64,000 nt of DNA from Pseudomonas sp. P7548 (GCF_013386585.1 NZ_JACARO010000005.1:480-64479), one strand, 5' to 3'; counted from the first letter of the stretch, positions 1-8,986 are shown. Made by a program: numbers and translations. The notes: generated from the letters alone by a model not told the origin.

Positions 1-566
1 CTGCCTTCGCGAGCAAGCCCGCTCCCACCTGGCATCATTCTCAAGGCAGTGTTATCGCGCAGCACATAATGATGAAAGATACCCGCCAGAGCATGCAGGC
101 CAATCAGCCAGTAGCCGATCTTGCCGAACAGCACATGCCAGCCTTCGATCTGCTTGGCCAGGGCTTTGTTCTCGGCGATGAGCGGCGGCAACTCCATGCC
201 GTAGAACATCACCGAATGCCCTTCGGCGCTGACGATCAGCCAGCCGGCAATCGGCATGCCGATCATCAAGGCATACAGCGCGAAGTGCATCAGGGTGGCC
301 AGCAGGCTCTGCCATGCCGGCGGTGCTGGTACGATCTTCGGCGCCACTCCCAGGCTGCGGGCGAACAGGCGCAGCCACACCAGCACAAACACGGTGAGGC
401 CGAACATGAAGTGCATTTCAACGATCAACGTTCGCCCGCCACTGCCTTTGGGGAATTGGCCGCGTAACTCAATGCAGGCGTAGACCACCGCCAGCAGCAC
501 CACCATCAACCAGTGCAACGCGATCGACATGGTGCTGTAGCGTGTATCGGAGTTTTTCCACGGCAT
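1..566 (-). CDS. cytochrome b561 family protein (3' end beyond window)
   Basis: Membrane di-haem cytochrome b of the CybB/b561 type, probably moving electrons between quinol and a periplasmic or membrane partner. The frame opens at ATG 566 (MPWKNSDTRYSTMSIALHWL) and has no stop before base 1. Four hydrophobic segments are visible, with candidate haem histidines in IALHWLM, VEMHFMF, TLMHFAL and in the last helix (GLHALAGIFHHY). After the usual family ending (LRDNTALRMM) the frame runs directly into a REP element at 1-36, so the last visible residues (PGGSGLAREG) are REP-derived. Family and start are secure; the true stop is not visible. Confidence 0.85.
   Translation of the reverse strand, partial: MPWKNSDTRYSTMSIALHWLMVVLLAVVYACIELRGQFPKGSGGRTLIVEMHFMFGLTVFVLVWLRLFARSLGVAPKIVPAPPAWQSLLATLMHFALYALMIGMPIAGWLIVSAEGHSVMFYGMELPPLIAENKALAKQIEGWHVLFGKIGYWLIGLHALAGIFHHYVLRDNTALRMMPGGSGLAREG
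3..36. repeat. REP element inside the 3' end of the b561 gene
   Basis: One arm of the common REP type of this window (GCCTTCGCGAGCAAGCCCGC, then TCCCAC). It lies in frame at the C-terminal end of the cytochrome gene. Any partner arm would lie outside the window. Confidence 0.75.
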
Positions 567-594
567 CGTTGGGTTCCTCACTCATCAGGGCAAA

Positions 595-690
595 CCTGTG
601 GCGAGGGAGCTTGCTCCCGTCGGGCTGCGTAGCAGCCCCCTGTTCAGGGTCGCTTCGCGCCCCAGCGGGAGCAAGCTCCCTCGCCACAGG
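595..690. repeat. Long inverted repeat (GAGGGAGCTTGCTCCC class)
   Basis: Two perfectly complementary 25-base arms at 595-619 and 666-690, with a smaller GC-rich hairpin in between. The same class recurs at 34124-34216. It lies between phnX and the cytochrome b561 gene, where a transcript would form a very stable hairpin. Confidence 0.85.
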
Positions 691-798
691 TACAGTTTCA
701 TCACAGGACAACATTGCGTTCTTGGATGACGCAGTGGTTTAACTGTATGCCGGTTTTGAGTGGTTTGCCTGGCGTGAATGCCGTTGTGTTGACCTCTA

Positions 799-1626
799 TC
801 AGTGGCTTTGCGGCATTTCACCGCGGGCCAGGCGCTTGTTGATATCGGTGATGACCGCCGGCAGGTCGTTGAGGGTGTCGATCAGGTAGTGCGGGCGCGA
901 GCCCTCGAAGATCGCCTCGATGCGCTTGCGCTCGCGGGTCAGGGTGGCGGCATCCAGCGCGCGGAACTGCTCGTAGGTCAGGCCCAGGGCATTGCCGGAG
1001 CAGGTCAGGGCCACGGTCCACATGCCGGCGCGGCGGCCTTCGAGTATGCCTGGCACGGTATCGTCAACCTTGACGCACGCCGCCACATCGTCAATGCCCA
1101 GGGCAATCACGTTGGCCAGTGCCTGGGCCGGCCACGGGCGGCCGTTGGGTACTTCGTCGGTAGCCACCACATGGTCGGCGATGTAGCCGTTGGTGGCGGC
1201 CAGGGCGACGACTTTATCCATGACTTGCTTGGGGTAGCCGGAGCAGCTACCCACCTTGATGCCTTGCACGCGCAGGCGCGCAATGGTGTCCAGGGCGCCG
1301 GGGATCAGCGCCGAGTGCTCGGCAATTTTCTCGATCTGCAGCGGCATGAAGCGCTGGTAGATGGCGGTCACATCATCGTCGGTCGGCGTGCGGCCAAACG
1401 CCTTGCGATAGCGCTCGGCAACCTGGGGTTGGTCGCAGAGGGTGCGGATGTGGTCCCACTTGCCCATGCCCATCGGGCCACGGGCTTCTTCGATGGAGAC
1501 CTGCACGTCGAACTCGGCAAACGCCTCGACAAAGATCTGGGTGGGCGCGAACGAGCCGAAGTCGACCACGGTGCCGGCCCAGTCAAGAATGACGGCCTGG
1601 AGGGTGTTGGGGTTCTGATAGTTCAT
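799..1626 (-). CDS. phnX: phosphonoacetaldehyde hydrolase
   Basis: Cleaves the C-P bond of phosphonoacetaldehyde to acetaldehyde and phosphate, the second step of 2-aminoethylphosphonate use. It is a HAD-superfamily enzyme of 275 residues. The nucleophile motif DWAGTVVD puts Asp at residue 15, and the Schiff-base lysine is in GMGKWDH (Lys56). Later motifs [11 protein letters not shown] and KVDDTVPGI fit the phosphate site and the acidic HAD motif. The start is ATG 1626 ([10 protein letters not shown]); the frame stays open upstream, but that part reads the other strand of phnW and a REP. It lies downstream of phnW on the same strand, separated by a REP pair. Confidence 0.96.
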   Translation of the reverse strand: MNYQNPNTLQAVILDWAGTVVDFGSFAPTQIFVEAFAEFDVQVSIEEARGPMGMGKWDHIRTLCDQPQVAERYRKAFGRTPTDDDVTAIYQRFMPLQIEKIAEHSALIPGALDTIARLRVQGIKVGSCSGYPKQVMDKVVALAATNGYIADHVVATDEVPNGRPWPAQALANVIALGIDDVAACVKVDDTVPGILEGRRAGMWTVALTCSGNALGLTYEQFRALDAATLTRERKRIEAIFEGSRPHYLIDTLNDLPAVITDINKRLARGEMPQSH

Positions 1627-1635
1627 ACACAAATC

Positions 1636-1724
1636 CTGTGGGAGCTGGCTTGCCAGCGATGAACGAAAATGAGGTTTTACAGAGGGACCGCGTCGCCTGT
1701 GATCGCCGGCAAGCCGGCTCCTAA
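1636..1724. repeat. REP pair between phnW and phnX
   Basis: Two inverted copies of a second REP class: GGGAGCTGGCTTGCCAGCGA near 1640-1660 and its inverted form GATCGCCGGCAAGCCGGCTC at 1701-1720. The second copy lies inside the end of the phnW reading frame, whose stop is between the two arms. Confidence 0.8.
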
Positions 1725-2831
1725 AGGTTCGAGCACATTCATGTCTTGCAGAGCCTGCGCTATCGCCGTCACGGCAGCCCGCATCCCGGCTGCATCCACA
1801 TGCCCGATGCAGCCCACGCGGAAAGTTTCCACCTGGGTCAACTTGCCCGGGTAAAGGATGAAACCCTTGGCCTTGACCCGTTCGTAGAAGTCCTTGAACT
1901 GATAACGCGGGTCTTTGGGGGCGTGGAAGGTGACGATGATCGGCGCCTGGATCGCGCCCGGCAGGAAGCTGCGCAAACCCAGTGCGGTCATGCCGTCCAG
2001 CAATGCCTGGCAGTTGCCCGCGTAACGTTGGTGCCGCGCGGGCAGGCCGCCTTCTTCGTGGTATTGCAACAACGCTTCGTGCAGCGCCGCCACCACATGG
2101 GTCGGCGGGGTGAATCGCCATTGGCCGGTCTTGGCCATGTACGCGTGCTGGTCGAACAGGTCCATCGCCAGGGAGTGGCAATTGCCTTCGGCGGCGGCCA
2201 GTGCCTGCTTGTCGGCGAAGACAAAACCCATGCCCGGCACACCTTCCAGGCACTTGCCCGAGGCGGCGATCAAGGCGTCGAACGGCACGTGGCGGGCGTC
2301 GATGGTGAGTGCGCCGAAGGAACTCATGGCGTCGATGATCAAGCGCTTGCCGTGCTGTTTCACGACCTGGGCGATGTCCGGCAGTGGGTTGAGGATACCC
2401 GTGCTGGTTTCGCAGTGGATCAACGCGACGTGGGTGATGCTGGGGTCGGCGAGCAACAGGCGCTCGACGTCGGCGGCGGAGGTGGGTTCGTCTTCGGCGG
2501 TTTCAAAGGTGCTGAAGTCGCGGCCTAACACTTCGCAGATCTTCGCCAGGCGCTTGCCGTACGCGCCATTGACCAGCACCAGCACTTTGCCATTGCGTGG
2601 TACGAGGGTGCCGATGGCGGCTTCGACGGCGAAGGTGCCGCTGCCTTGCAACGGCACGCAGTGGTGGCTGGTCGCACCGTCGATGATTGCCAGCAATTGC
2701 TCGCAGACGCTGGCGGTGAGCTGATTGAAGCGCTCATCCCACGAACCCCAATCCATCATCATCGCCTGACGGGTGCGGTGGGAGGTGGTCAGGGGGCCGG
2801 GAGTCAGCAGGATCGGCGCAGCAGTGGTCAT
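1677..2831 (-). CDS. phnW: 2-aminoethylphosphonate--pyruvate transaminase
   Basis: PLP-dependent aminotransferase that converts 2-aminoethylphosphonate and pyruvate to phosphonoacetaldehyde and alanine, feeding PhnX. 384 residues from ATG 2831 ([17 protein letters not shown]), which follows an AGGA Shine-Dalgarno; an upstream TTG would add five residues. The PLP lysine lies in [15 protein letters not shown]. The family normally ends just after a segment like LQDMNVLE; here about 15 further residues ([16 protein letters not shown]) are read through a REP element, so the tail is probably a non-conserved extension. It is divergent from the LysR gene at 2944. Confidence 0.95.
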   Translation of the reverse strand: MTTAAPILLTPGPLTTSHRTRQAMMMDWGSWDERFNQLTASVCEQLLAIIDGATSHHCVPLQGSGTFAVEAAIGTLVPRNGKVLVLVNGAYGKRLAKICEVLGRDFSTFETAEDEPTSAADVERLLLADPSITHVALIHCETSTGILNPLPDIAQVVKQHGKRLIIDAMSSFGALTIDARHVPFDALIAASGKCLEGVPGMGFVFADKQALAAAEGNCHSLAMDLFDQHAYMAKTGQWRFTPPTHVVAALHEALLQYHEEGGLPARHQRYAGNCQALLDGMTALGLRSFLPGAIQAPIIVTFHAPKDPRYQFKDFYERVKAKGFILYPGKLTQVETFRVGCIGHVDAAGMRAAVTAIAQALQDMNVLEPLGAGLPAITGDAVPL

Positions 2832-2920
2832 CTCAAGTCCTCGCAAAGCATCGGGGTTGAATCTACGGCGCCTAAATTGCAGTTTGGCTTGTTATCAATC
2901 AAATTGTTTGTTGTTATGCG

Positions 2921-2943
2921 AGCTATCAGTGAGGCCGATAGCT
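2921..2943. promoter_or_regulatory. Inverted repeat enclosing the ribosome-binding site of the LysR gene
   Basis: Seven-base perfect arms AGCTATC (2921-2927) and GATAGCT (2937-2943) flank AGTGAGGCC, which holds the only plausible Shine-Dalgarno (GAGG). The second arm touches the ATG at 2944. It may be a LysR operator or a start-proximal RNA hairpin. Confidence 0.5.
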
Positions 2944-3801
2944 ATGAACCTGTTCCAATTGCGTGCATTCGATGCCGTGGCCCGCGAGGGCAGCTTTACC
3001 CGTGCGGCGGCGCGGCTGTTTATCAGCCAGCCGGCGGTGACCGGGCATATCAAGGCCCTGGAGGAGTACTACCAGATCCCGTTGTTGCGCCGTACTGCCC
3101 GTCGCGTGGAGTTGACCGAGGAGGGCACGCGCCTGGCGGCTATCACCCGGGCGATCTTTGGGTTGGTGGACGAAGCGCAGGCGCTGCTGGAGGCCAATCG
3201 ACAACTGCTCACCGGACGCCTGGAAGTGGCAGCCGATGGTCCGCACCTGGTGATGCCGATGATCGCCAGCCTGCGTGCGCGCTACCCCGGCATCACCGTC
3301 AACCTGCGCCTGGGCAACGCCCAGGAAACCCTGGCGGCGCTGTTGTCCGAGCATGCCGATGTGGCCGTGCTCACCGAAGTGGAACCGCGCACTGGCTTGC
3401 ACCTGCAGCCGTTGAGCGAGTCGCGGATTTGCGCCCTGGTGCCGGCCGGGCACCCGTGGACGGCCGAGAAGGCGGGCATTCGCCTGGAGCAACTGAACGA
3501 GGTGATCATGGTGCTGCGTGAGCCCAGTTCCATCACTCGGCGCACCTTCGACAACGCCTGCCTGGCAGCCGCGGTGCAGCCCAAGGTGCTGCTGGAGCTG
3601 GACAGCCGTGAAGCGGTGACCGAAGCCGTCGCCGCCGAGCTGGGGGTGGGGGTGGTGTCGTCGATGGAAGTCAGCCAGGACCCGAGGGTGCGTGCGGTTG
3701 CGCTGCAGGGCGAGGGGCTGGTGAACCGGCACATGCTTGGCTGCATGGAGCGGCGCCGATCGCTGCGATTGATCCAAGCCTTTTTCGAGCTGGCGCCCTG
3801 A
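2944..3801 (+). CDS. LysR-family regulator, probably of 2-aminoethylphosphonate use
   Basis: 285-residue LysR-type transcription factor. The N-terminal winged helix-turn-helix (LRAFDAVAREGSFTRAAARL then QPAVTGHIKALE) occupies residues 4-60, followed by a substrate-binding-protein-like effector domain. ATG 2944 (MNLFQLRAFDAVAREG) begins at the usual LysR distance from the helix-turn-helix; the longer open frame upstream would read into the promoter. It is transcribed divergently from phnW with 112 bases between, the classic layout for a LysR activator of its neighbour. The target and inducer are inferred from position only. Confidence 0.9.
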   Translation: MNLFQLRAFDAVAREGSFTRAAARLFISQPAVTGHIKALEEYYQIPLLRRTARRVELTEEGTRLAAITRAIFGLVDEAQALLEANRQLLTGRLEVAADGPHLVMPMIASLRARYPGITVNLRLGNAQETLAALLSEHADVAVLTEVEPRTGLHLQPLSESRICALVPAGHPWTAEKAGIRLEQLNEVIMVLREPSSITRRTFDNACLAAAVQPKVLLELDSREAVTEAVAAELGVGVVSSMEVSQDPRVRAVALQGEGLVNRHMLGCMERRRSLRLIQAFFELAP

Positions 3802-3899
3802 CGGTTTTTGGTGGAACGATGGGTTTTTGCGCTATAAACTCTGCCCCCAAAGCGCCGGCCAGTAGACGTTTGGGCGCGATGGATAGAAGAGAGTGAGTC

Positions 3900-4607
3900 A
3901 TGGGCGCACAGTGGAAAGTCAAACATAAAGAAGCGGCAGCCAATGCCAAGGGCAAGATCTTCGGCAAGCTGGTGAAAGAAATCACCATCGCCGCCCGCAA
4001 CGGCGCCGACACCGCCACCAACGCCCACCTGCGTCTGGTAGTGGAGCAGGCCAAAAAGGCTTCGATGCCCAAGGAAACCCTGGACCGCGCCATCAAGAAA
4101 GGCGCCGGCCTGCTGGGTGAAACCGTGCAGTACCACCGCGTGACCTACGAAGGGTTCGCGCCGCACCAGGTGCCGCTGATCGTTGAGTGCGTGACCGACA
4201 ACATCAACCGCACCGTGGCGGAAATCCGCGTGGCCTTCCGCAAGGGCCAGCTCGGCGCTTCCGGCTCCGTGGCCTGGGACTTCAACCATGTCGGCCTGAT
4301 CGAAGCCTCGCCGGACACCCCGGACGCCGACCCGGAAATGGCTGCCATTGAAGCCGGCGCCCAGGATTTCGAAGACGGCGAAGAAGAGGGTTCCACCCTG
4401 TTCATCACCGAGACCACCGACCTGGATGCCGTGCAAAAAGCACTGCCGGAACAGGGCTTCACCGTGCTGTCGGCCAAGCTGGGGTATATCTCGAAGAACC
4501 CGGTGAGCGGCCTGACCGACGAGCAGATGGCTGAAGTTGAAGCCTTCCTGGAAGGCCTGGACAACCATGACGACGTGCAGGACATGTTTGTCGGCCTGGC
4601 GGGCTGA
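3900..4607 (+). CDS. YebC/PmpR-family DNA-binding regulator or translation factor
   Basis: 235-residue protein of the TACO1/YebC family, recognised by [19 protein letters not shown] at the N terminus and [18 protein letters not shown] around residue 60. Other family members act as transcription regulators or help ribosomes through difficult peptide motifs. The N terminus MGAQWKVKH differs from canonical YebC (usually MAGHSKWANIKHRK), so this is the YeeN-like paralogue rather than the ruvC-linked copy. The start follows an AAGAGAGTG ribosome site. It stands alone between the LysR gene and a REP pair. Confidence 0.9.
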   Translation: MGAQWKVKHKEAAANAKGKIFGKLVKEITIAARNGADTATNAHLRLVVEQAKKASMPKETLDRAIKKGAGLLGETVQYHRVTYEGFAPHQVPLIVECVTDNINRTVAEIRVAFRKGQLGASGSVAWDFNHVGLIEASPDTPDADPEMAAIEAGAQDFEDGEEEGSTLFITETTDLDAVQKALPEQGFTVLSAKLGYISKNPVSGLTDEQMAEVEAFLEGLDNHDDVQDMFVGLAG

Positions 4608-4630
4608 TCTGTAGCTATGAATGTGATCTA

Positions 4631-4724
4631 AATGTGGGAGCGGGCTTGCTCGCGAAGGCGGTGTATCAGTCAATCATTGGGGCGACTGACACTCCGCCTT
4701 CGCGAGCAAGCCCGCTCCCACATT
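4631..4724. repeat. REP pair (GGGAGCGGGCTTGCTCGCGA class)
   Basis: Inverted arms of about 31 bases at 4631-4661 and 4694-4724, separated by a short AT-richer centre. It lies between two convergent genes and could end transcription from both sides. Confidence 0.9.
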
Positions 4725-4727
4725 GGT

Positions 4728-6032
4728 TTAGGGGTGTTGTATAGAGACAAGGGTGGTTTCGATTTCGCTGAAGGCTGGTCGTGCGAGCACATCCGGCTGG
4801 CAGCAACGTTCCTGCAACGTGATCAGCGCTTGATCGACCGACCCCGTCTCGACCCGCTCCAACAATTCCCCCAGCAACACCCCGAATGCCCTGACCTCGA
4901 TCCGCTGCAATGCGCGGGTTTCCTCGGTATCCGCCGTGGCATGGAACGACGCCGCGCCAAAATCCCCCAGCAGGCAATCGCCGGCTTCATTCCACAGGAT
5001 GTTGTGGCCGTAGAGATCGCCGTGGGTGATGCCATGCCGGTGCAAGTGGGCCGCCACCGAAGCAATCCCCCGCGCCATGCGCAGCGCTACTTCGAGACTA
5101 AAGCGAGTACCCGGCTCATAAATGTCGCGGGTGCACGACGCCAGGCTCGGCAGGGCCGCGAGGTTGCGGTAGCTTGGGTCGATCAGGTCCATGACCAGTG
5201 CAGCCTGGCCCTCCGGATGGCCGACCACGCGGCCTTCGACCTTGATCAGGTTCGGGTGCAGCCCGGCCGCGATGCAGGCCTGCATTTCGTGCAACGGCGA
5301 GCCATCGCTGGTGATCGTGCCTTTGTACAGCTTGACCGCGACCGGCTTGGCGGCAGGCTTCCATAGCGCCTTGCGGATAATGCCCGAAGCGCCTTCGCCC
5401 AGCACCTCGGCCAGTTCCAGGTCCGACCAGGCAATATCCGGCGTCGCGTCATCGGCCGACACGTCCACCGCCATTTCCACCGGGTTGCCCGCGTAGGCCA
5501 GCCAGGTCAGGCTTGGCAGCGTCAACAGCCACTGTGGCAACTGGGTAAAGCGATTGGAGGCGATGCGCAGCAGTTCCAGGTTCTTGCAGTTGACCAGGCT
5601 CCGGGGCAGCGCCGTGAGCCGGTTGCCGGCCAGCATCAGTTTTTGCAGCAAGGGTCGCTCGCCCAGTTCGTCCGGCAGTTCGCTGATGTGGTTATCGGTG
5701 AGGATCAGCCAGCGCAACAACGGCGGCAACGCAGCGGCGGGCACGAGGCTGATCTGGTTAGCCTTGAAGCCGATCATGCTCAAGTTGGCGCACTGGCCCA
5801 GGCATTCCGGCAGTTCGGTAAAGGCGTTCTCCGAGCAGAACAGCACGCGCAGGTGCGTGAGGCGGTGCAGGTCGTCGGGCAGGCGGCTCAGGGCGTTGCC
5901 CGTGAGGTTGAGAATTTCCAGCGAGTCGGCCAGTTCGAAGATTTCCGGCGGGAATTCAGTCAGTCCGCAGGACAGGTCCAGGCGTTTGATGCCGGCCAAC
6001 TGGCCGGCCTTGAGTTGGGCGAGGGTATTCAT
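4728..6032 (-). CDS. leucine-rich-repeat protein kinase
   Basis: 434-residue fusion of leucine-rich repeats (about residues 10-190; repeated units such as LEILNLTGNALSRLPDDL) with a eukaryotic-type protein kinase domain (about 205-434). Kinase features are present: glycine loop LGEGASG (212-219), the lysine in VAVKLYKG (about 234), catalytic HGDLYGHNIL (Asp about 339) and DFG (about 357). It is therefore predicted active. No signal peptide or transmembrane segment is seen, so it is probably cytoplasmic. ATG 6032 (MNTLAQLKAG) is chosen; GTG 6047 is an alternative. Substrate and role are unknown. It lies close downstream of the zapE-like gene. Confidence 0.88.
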   Translation of the reverse strand: MNTLAQLKAGQLAGIKRLDLSCGLTEFPPEIFELADSLEILNLTGNALSRLPDDLHRLTHLRVLFCSENAFTELPECLGQCANLSMIGFKANQISLVPAAALPPLLRWLILTDNHISELPDELGERPLLQKLMLAGNRLTALPRSLVNCKNLELLRIASNRFTQLPQWLLTLPSLTWLAYAGNPVEMAVDVSADDATPDIAWSDLELAEVLGEGASGIIRKALWKPAAKPVAVKLYKGTITSDGSPLHEMQACIAAGLHPNLIKVEGRVVGHPEGQAALVMDLIDPSYRNLAALPSLASCTRDIYEPGTRFSLEVALRMARGIASVAAHLHRHGITHGDLYGHNILWNEAGDCLLGDFGAASFHATADTEETRALQRIEVRAFGVLLGELLERVETGSVDQALITLQERCCQPDVLARPAFSEIETTLVSIQHP

Positions 6033-6071
6033 GAACGGCGCGATCACTCGGCAAGGGTGCGTAAATGGCGC

Positions 6072-7166
6072 TCATGATACCGGGTCGGGCGAGTGTTGCG
6101 GGCTCACCGATTGCAATTGGCCCAGGCGGCTGGCGGTGCGGGCCAGGTCGATGGCCTGGCCCTCCAGCGACTCTGCCAAGGGCTGCCGACCGATCAGGGT
6201 GAGGCGCTTGTCCTGATCGTAGAGCACGTCCACCAGGTTGATGAAACGCTGCTGCACAGCAATCGGGCTGTCGGCCAGGTGCGGCAGCCCGTCGATGATC
6301 CAGTGGTCGAAGTCCTGGCACAGCAGCAGGTAATCCATCACGGCAGTGAGCTGCTCGCACAGATCATTGAAGGTAAAAGCGAGGGTGCGCCCCTGGCGAC
6401 TGCGGCAGGTCAACTGGCGGGTGCCGACGGGCAACGGTTGCGGCGGGCAATCGGCGGCGGGCAAGCCAAGGGCTTCGCGCTGCGCCAGGCTGCCGGGCCA
6501 CACGTACTGGCCGCCGGTGAAGCGCTGCTGCGCGTGGGCCTGGGGCAGGCTGCGAAAGTCTTGTGGCGAGCTGACCTCCAACACCTCCATGCGCGCGGCG
6601 ATCAGGTCGATTACCGGCTTGAACCGCTGGTGATACAGCGGGTTGGGCAACAACCCTTCGGGCGCGTAGTTGGAGGTCACCAGCACCAGCACGCGGCGCT
6701 GGAACAGCGCCTTGAACAAGCGGCTGATGAGCATGGCGTCGCCGATGTCGTGGACATGAAACTCGTCAAAGCACAGTACGCGACAGCCCGCCAGTAGCTC
6801 ATCCAGGGTGACACCCAGGGCATCGTCATCGGCCTGATGCTTGAACATGCCCCGGTGCAATTGGGCGAAGAACGCGTGGAAGTGTACGCGTTGTTTTTCG
6901 GCAATCGGCAGGGCCTGGAAAAAACCGTCCAGCAGCCAGCTTTTGCCACGCCCCACCGGGCCGTGCAGGTACAGGCTGCGGGTGGGCTGGCCCGCAAGCA
7001 GGTGCCCGGTTTCGCGGGCCAGGGCGGCAATCGCCTGGGTCTGGCCCGCGCTGAGGGTATAGCCCTGTTGTGCGGCCTTGGCCTGGAAAAACGCCGGGAT
7101 CGGCGACGCAGCCAGGGCTTCGGCGGGTTTGCCGAGCAGGCGCCGGATAAGGGAAAGCACGGCCAA
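6072..7166 (-). CDS. zapE: ZapE-like (AFG1-family) ATPase
   Basis: 364-residue AFG1/ZapE-type P-loop ATPase. In E. coli ZapE associates with the Z-ring and affects division under stress. Walker A is GPVGRGKS (69-76) and Walker B is VLCFDEFHVHD (about 130-140), followed by LVTSNYAPEGLLPNPLY and the family region FKPVIDLIAARMEV. The frame opens at TTG 7166; GTG 7160 is an equally possible start and neither has a clear ribosome site. Many pseudomonads also carry a ZapE near the cell-division or ribosomal loci, so this may be a second paralogue; that cannot be tested here. Confidence 0.85.
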   Translation of the reverse strand: MAVLSLIRRLLGKPAEALAASPIPAFFQAKAAQQGYTLSAGQTQAIAALARETGHLLAGQPTRSLYLHGPVGRGKSWLLDGFFQALPIAEKQRVHFHAFFAQLHRGMFKHQADDDALGVTLDELLAGCRVLCFDEFHVHDIGDAMLISRLFKALFQRRVLVLVTSNYAPEGLLPNPLYHQRFKPVIDLIAARMEVLEVSSPQDFRSLPQAHAQQRFTGGQYVWPGSLAQREALGLPAADCPPQPLPVGTRQLTCRSRQGRTLAFTFNDLCEQLTAVMDYLLLCQDFDHWIIDGLPHLADSPIAVQQRFINLVDVLYDQDKRLTLIGRQPLAESLEGQAIDLARTASRLGQLQSVSPQHSPDPVS

Positions 7167-7354
7167 TACACGTCACTCTGTCTTTCGATGGTCACCCACT
7201 TTAGGGCGCCCGTCACGATTTGACCAATAGAGAAGGGTGCCACCACCTATCTCGAAAAGGCATGGCGCAACGCTGAATCCGCCGAGACTGGCAGTTTCCC
7301 TCTGAATGGCTAACCTCATACACAGCAGTCACCCCTGTATAAGGAATTGGGGCA

Positions 7355-7885
7355 GTGAAGGGACGAGCGGTATTGGCAGTCATGGGCGCGATGCTCTGCA
7401 GCACGGCTTCAGGTGCGCAGCTCCAGGTGGAGGTGCGGATCGACGTGCAGCGGGGTTGCCAGTTGGTGGGCACCACCCGCAGCGCTGGCATCGAGCAACT
7501 TGGCGTACTGGATTTTGGCAGCGGCCCGCGTCTGGATGACCCGGCCGGCCCCCTGAGTGCGGCCCTGATCAGCCAGCGGCAACCGCGCCTGGAATGCAAC
7601 CCCGATACCCCTTACCAAGTCCGCGTCGACGGCGGCCTGCATGGCGGCACGGGCGAAGTGCGCTACCTCGCCGCCGCTACGCCATCGTCCAGCAAACCCA
7701 TTCCCTACCGTCTTTACGCTGACGCCGCGCGGCGCATTCCGCTGCCGGTGAATGAGCCGCTCAGCGGTCGTGTGCCAGATACCGGGAGCGTTGACCTGCC
7801 GCTGTACGGGCGCATCGAGCCGCTCAAGGAAATTCCCGCCGTTGGTCGCTACAGCGACCTGCTCAAGGTGACCGTCACATGGTGA
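7355..7885 (+). CDS. spore coat U domain pilus subunit, first
   Basis: 176-residue secreted subunit with a signal peptide (MKGRAVLAVMGAMLCSTASGA), then an SCPU domain. Visible hallmarks are the Cys pair (GCQLVG and LECNPD), YQVRVDGGLHG, IPYRLYAD, LPLYGRI and a C-terminal beta strand ending LKVTVTW, which is the pattern used for donor-strand assembly. GTG 7355 follows AAGGAA at 7341. It is the first gene of an archaic chaperone-usher pilus operon like Csu of Acinetobacter and CupE of P. aeruginosa. It overlaps the next gene by seven bases. Confidence 0.88.
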   Translation: MKGRAVLAVMGAMLCSTASGAQLQVEVRIDVQRGCQLVGTTRSAGIEQLGVLDFGSGPRLDDPAGPLSAALISQRQPRLECNPDTPYQVRVDGGLHGGTGEVRYLAAATPSSSKPIPYRLYADAARRIPLPVNEPLSGRVPDTGSVDLPLYGRIEPLKEIPAVGRYSDLLKVTVTW

Positions 7886-8421
7886 GTCGCAGCCTGGCCC
7901 TGGCGGCGTTCGGCGGCTTATTGCTGCTCGCCGATGACGCCTGGGCGGTGGTCGCCAGCGGGCAGATTCATGCGCGCCTGGTGATCACCGCCAGTTGCCA
8001 GGTCAGCAGCGTTGAAAGTGCGCCGGTGAGTCCTACAGGTGGCACAGCGCTCCTGGACTTCGGCAGCCAGGGGCCGACCTGGAACAACACCTTGGCGGCG
8101 GGCGTCACCGACGGCGACAAGGCGCCGCTGTCAGTGTCATGCAACCCTTCGGTGGTCAGCAGCTTTACCGTGACCATCGACGGCGGCGCCCACGGTGACG
8201 GCACCACGCGGCGTCTGAGCAACGGCACCCAGACCATACCGTATCGACTTTCGGCCGATCCGTTGGGACACAGCACCTACAACATCGGCCAGCAGCGAAA
8301 TTTCGTCGTGACCCGGGGCGCGCAGATACCCATTCCGGTATTCGGCTCGGTGGTGGCGAATACCAGGGCCTTACCGGCCGGCATCTACACAGACACCCTG
8401 ACGGTGACTCTGGATTGGTAA
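7879..8421 (+). CDS. spore coat U domain pilus subunit, second
   Basis: 180-residue SCPU subunit. Signal peptide about residues 1-24, then the domain pattern ASCQVSSVE, LDFGSQGPTW, LSVSCNPS, VTIDGGAHGDG, IPYRLSADP, IPVFGSV and the terminal TDTLTVTLDW. ATG 7879 lies inside the end of the preceding gene (ATGGTGA), so the two are translationally coupled. Probably a structural or minor subunit, secreted through the usher with the chaperone encoded at 9513. Confidence 0.87.
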   Translation: MVSRSLALAAFGGLLLLADDAWAVVASGQIHARLVITASCQVSSVESAPVSPTGGTALLDFGSQGPTWNNTLAAGVTDGDKAPLSVSCNPSVVSSFTVTIDGGAHGDGTTRRLSNGTQTIPYRLSADPLGHSTYNIGQQRNFVVTRGAQIPIPVFGSVVANTRALPAGIYTDTLTVTLDW

Positions 8422-8439
8422 ACCATGAGGATGGATATC

Positions 8440-8982
8440 ATGCATGTACTCGTATCGCGTTTAGGCGTTTGTGCGCTGGGCCTGGCAATGGCCTCCAGCC
8501 TCAATGCGGCCACCACCGTGACCGGCCAGATCACCTCCAGCCTGACGCTGATCGCCAGTTGCCAGGTCAACGGTTCTGGCGCGGCCAGCGGGTTGAACTT
8601 CGGTAGCCTCAACTTCGGTACTACCAACAGCCTGTTCACCAATGCCGACGCCCAGTTGCTGGGCGGTACCGGTACGGGCGGAGCGTTGTCGGTGCTGTGC
8701 TCGGCGGGGACTGCGCCGACCATCAAAGTGCGTGCGGGGGCCCATGACAATGCCTCCGCCGGCGGTACTCGGGCGCTGGCCGATGGTCTCGGCAACTTTG
8801 TGCCCTATGACTTCTACACCGACAGCGGGCATTCCTCGCTGCTGGCCATCGATGGCGTGATCGCCCTCGCCACCAGCACCGGCGTGGCGCAAACCGTGAA
8901 TCTCTACGGTCGTGCGGTGGGCAAGGCGGGGCTGCCGGCGGGCACCTACACCGACACCGTGGCCGTGGAACTGACGTTCTAG
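8440..8982 (+). CDS. spore coat U domain pilus subunit, third
   Basis: 180-residue SCPU subunit with a signal peptide ending about SLNA. It carries IASCQVNGSG, the Gly/Ser-rich LNFGSLNFGTTNS, LSVLCSAGT, VPYDFYTDSG, VNLYGRAVG and terminal TDTVAVELTF. Three ATGs are possible (8425, 8431, 8440). 8440 is chosen because it has the GAGGA ribosome site at the right distance and the best signal-peptide length. This subunit most resembles the major pilin type (CsuA/B, CupE1), but that ranking is an inference. Confidence 0.86.
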   Translation: MHVLVSRLGVCALGLAMASSLNAATTVTGQITSSLTLIASCQVNGSGAASGLNFGSLNFGTTNSLFTNADAQLLGGTGTGGALSVLCSAGTAPTIKVRAGAHDNASAGGTRALADGLGNFVPYDFYTDSGHSSLLAIDGVIALATSTGVAQTVNLYGRAVGKAGLPAGTYTDTVAVELTF

Positions 8983-8986
8983 CGTC

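Noticed and set aside
799..2253. A 484-residue open frame covering phnX and part of phnW
   Set aside because: The upstream part is a shifted frame of phnW and a REP; the conserved PhnX protein starts at 1626.
3282..4673. A 463-residue minus-strand open frame
   Set aside because: It is antisense to the LysR and YebC-family genes, has no family features and arises from the high GC content.
4631..4724. CRISPR-like repeats
   Set aside because: The repeated units are inverted REP pairs scattered singly, without regular direct repeats or spacers.
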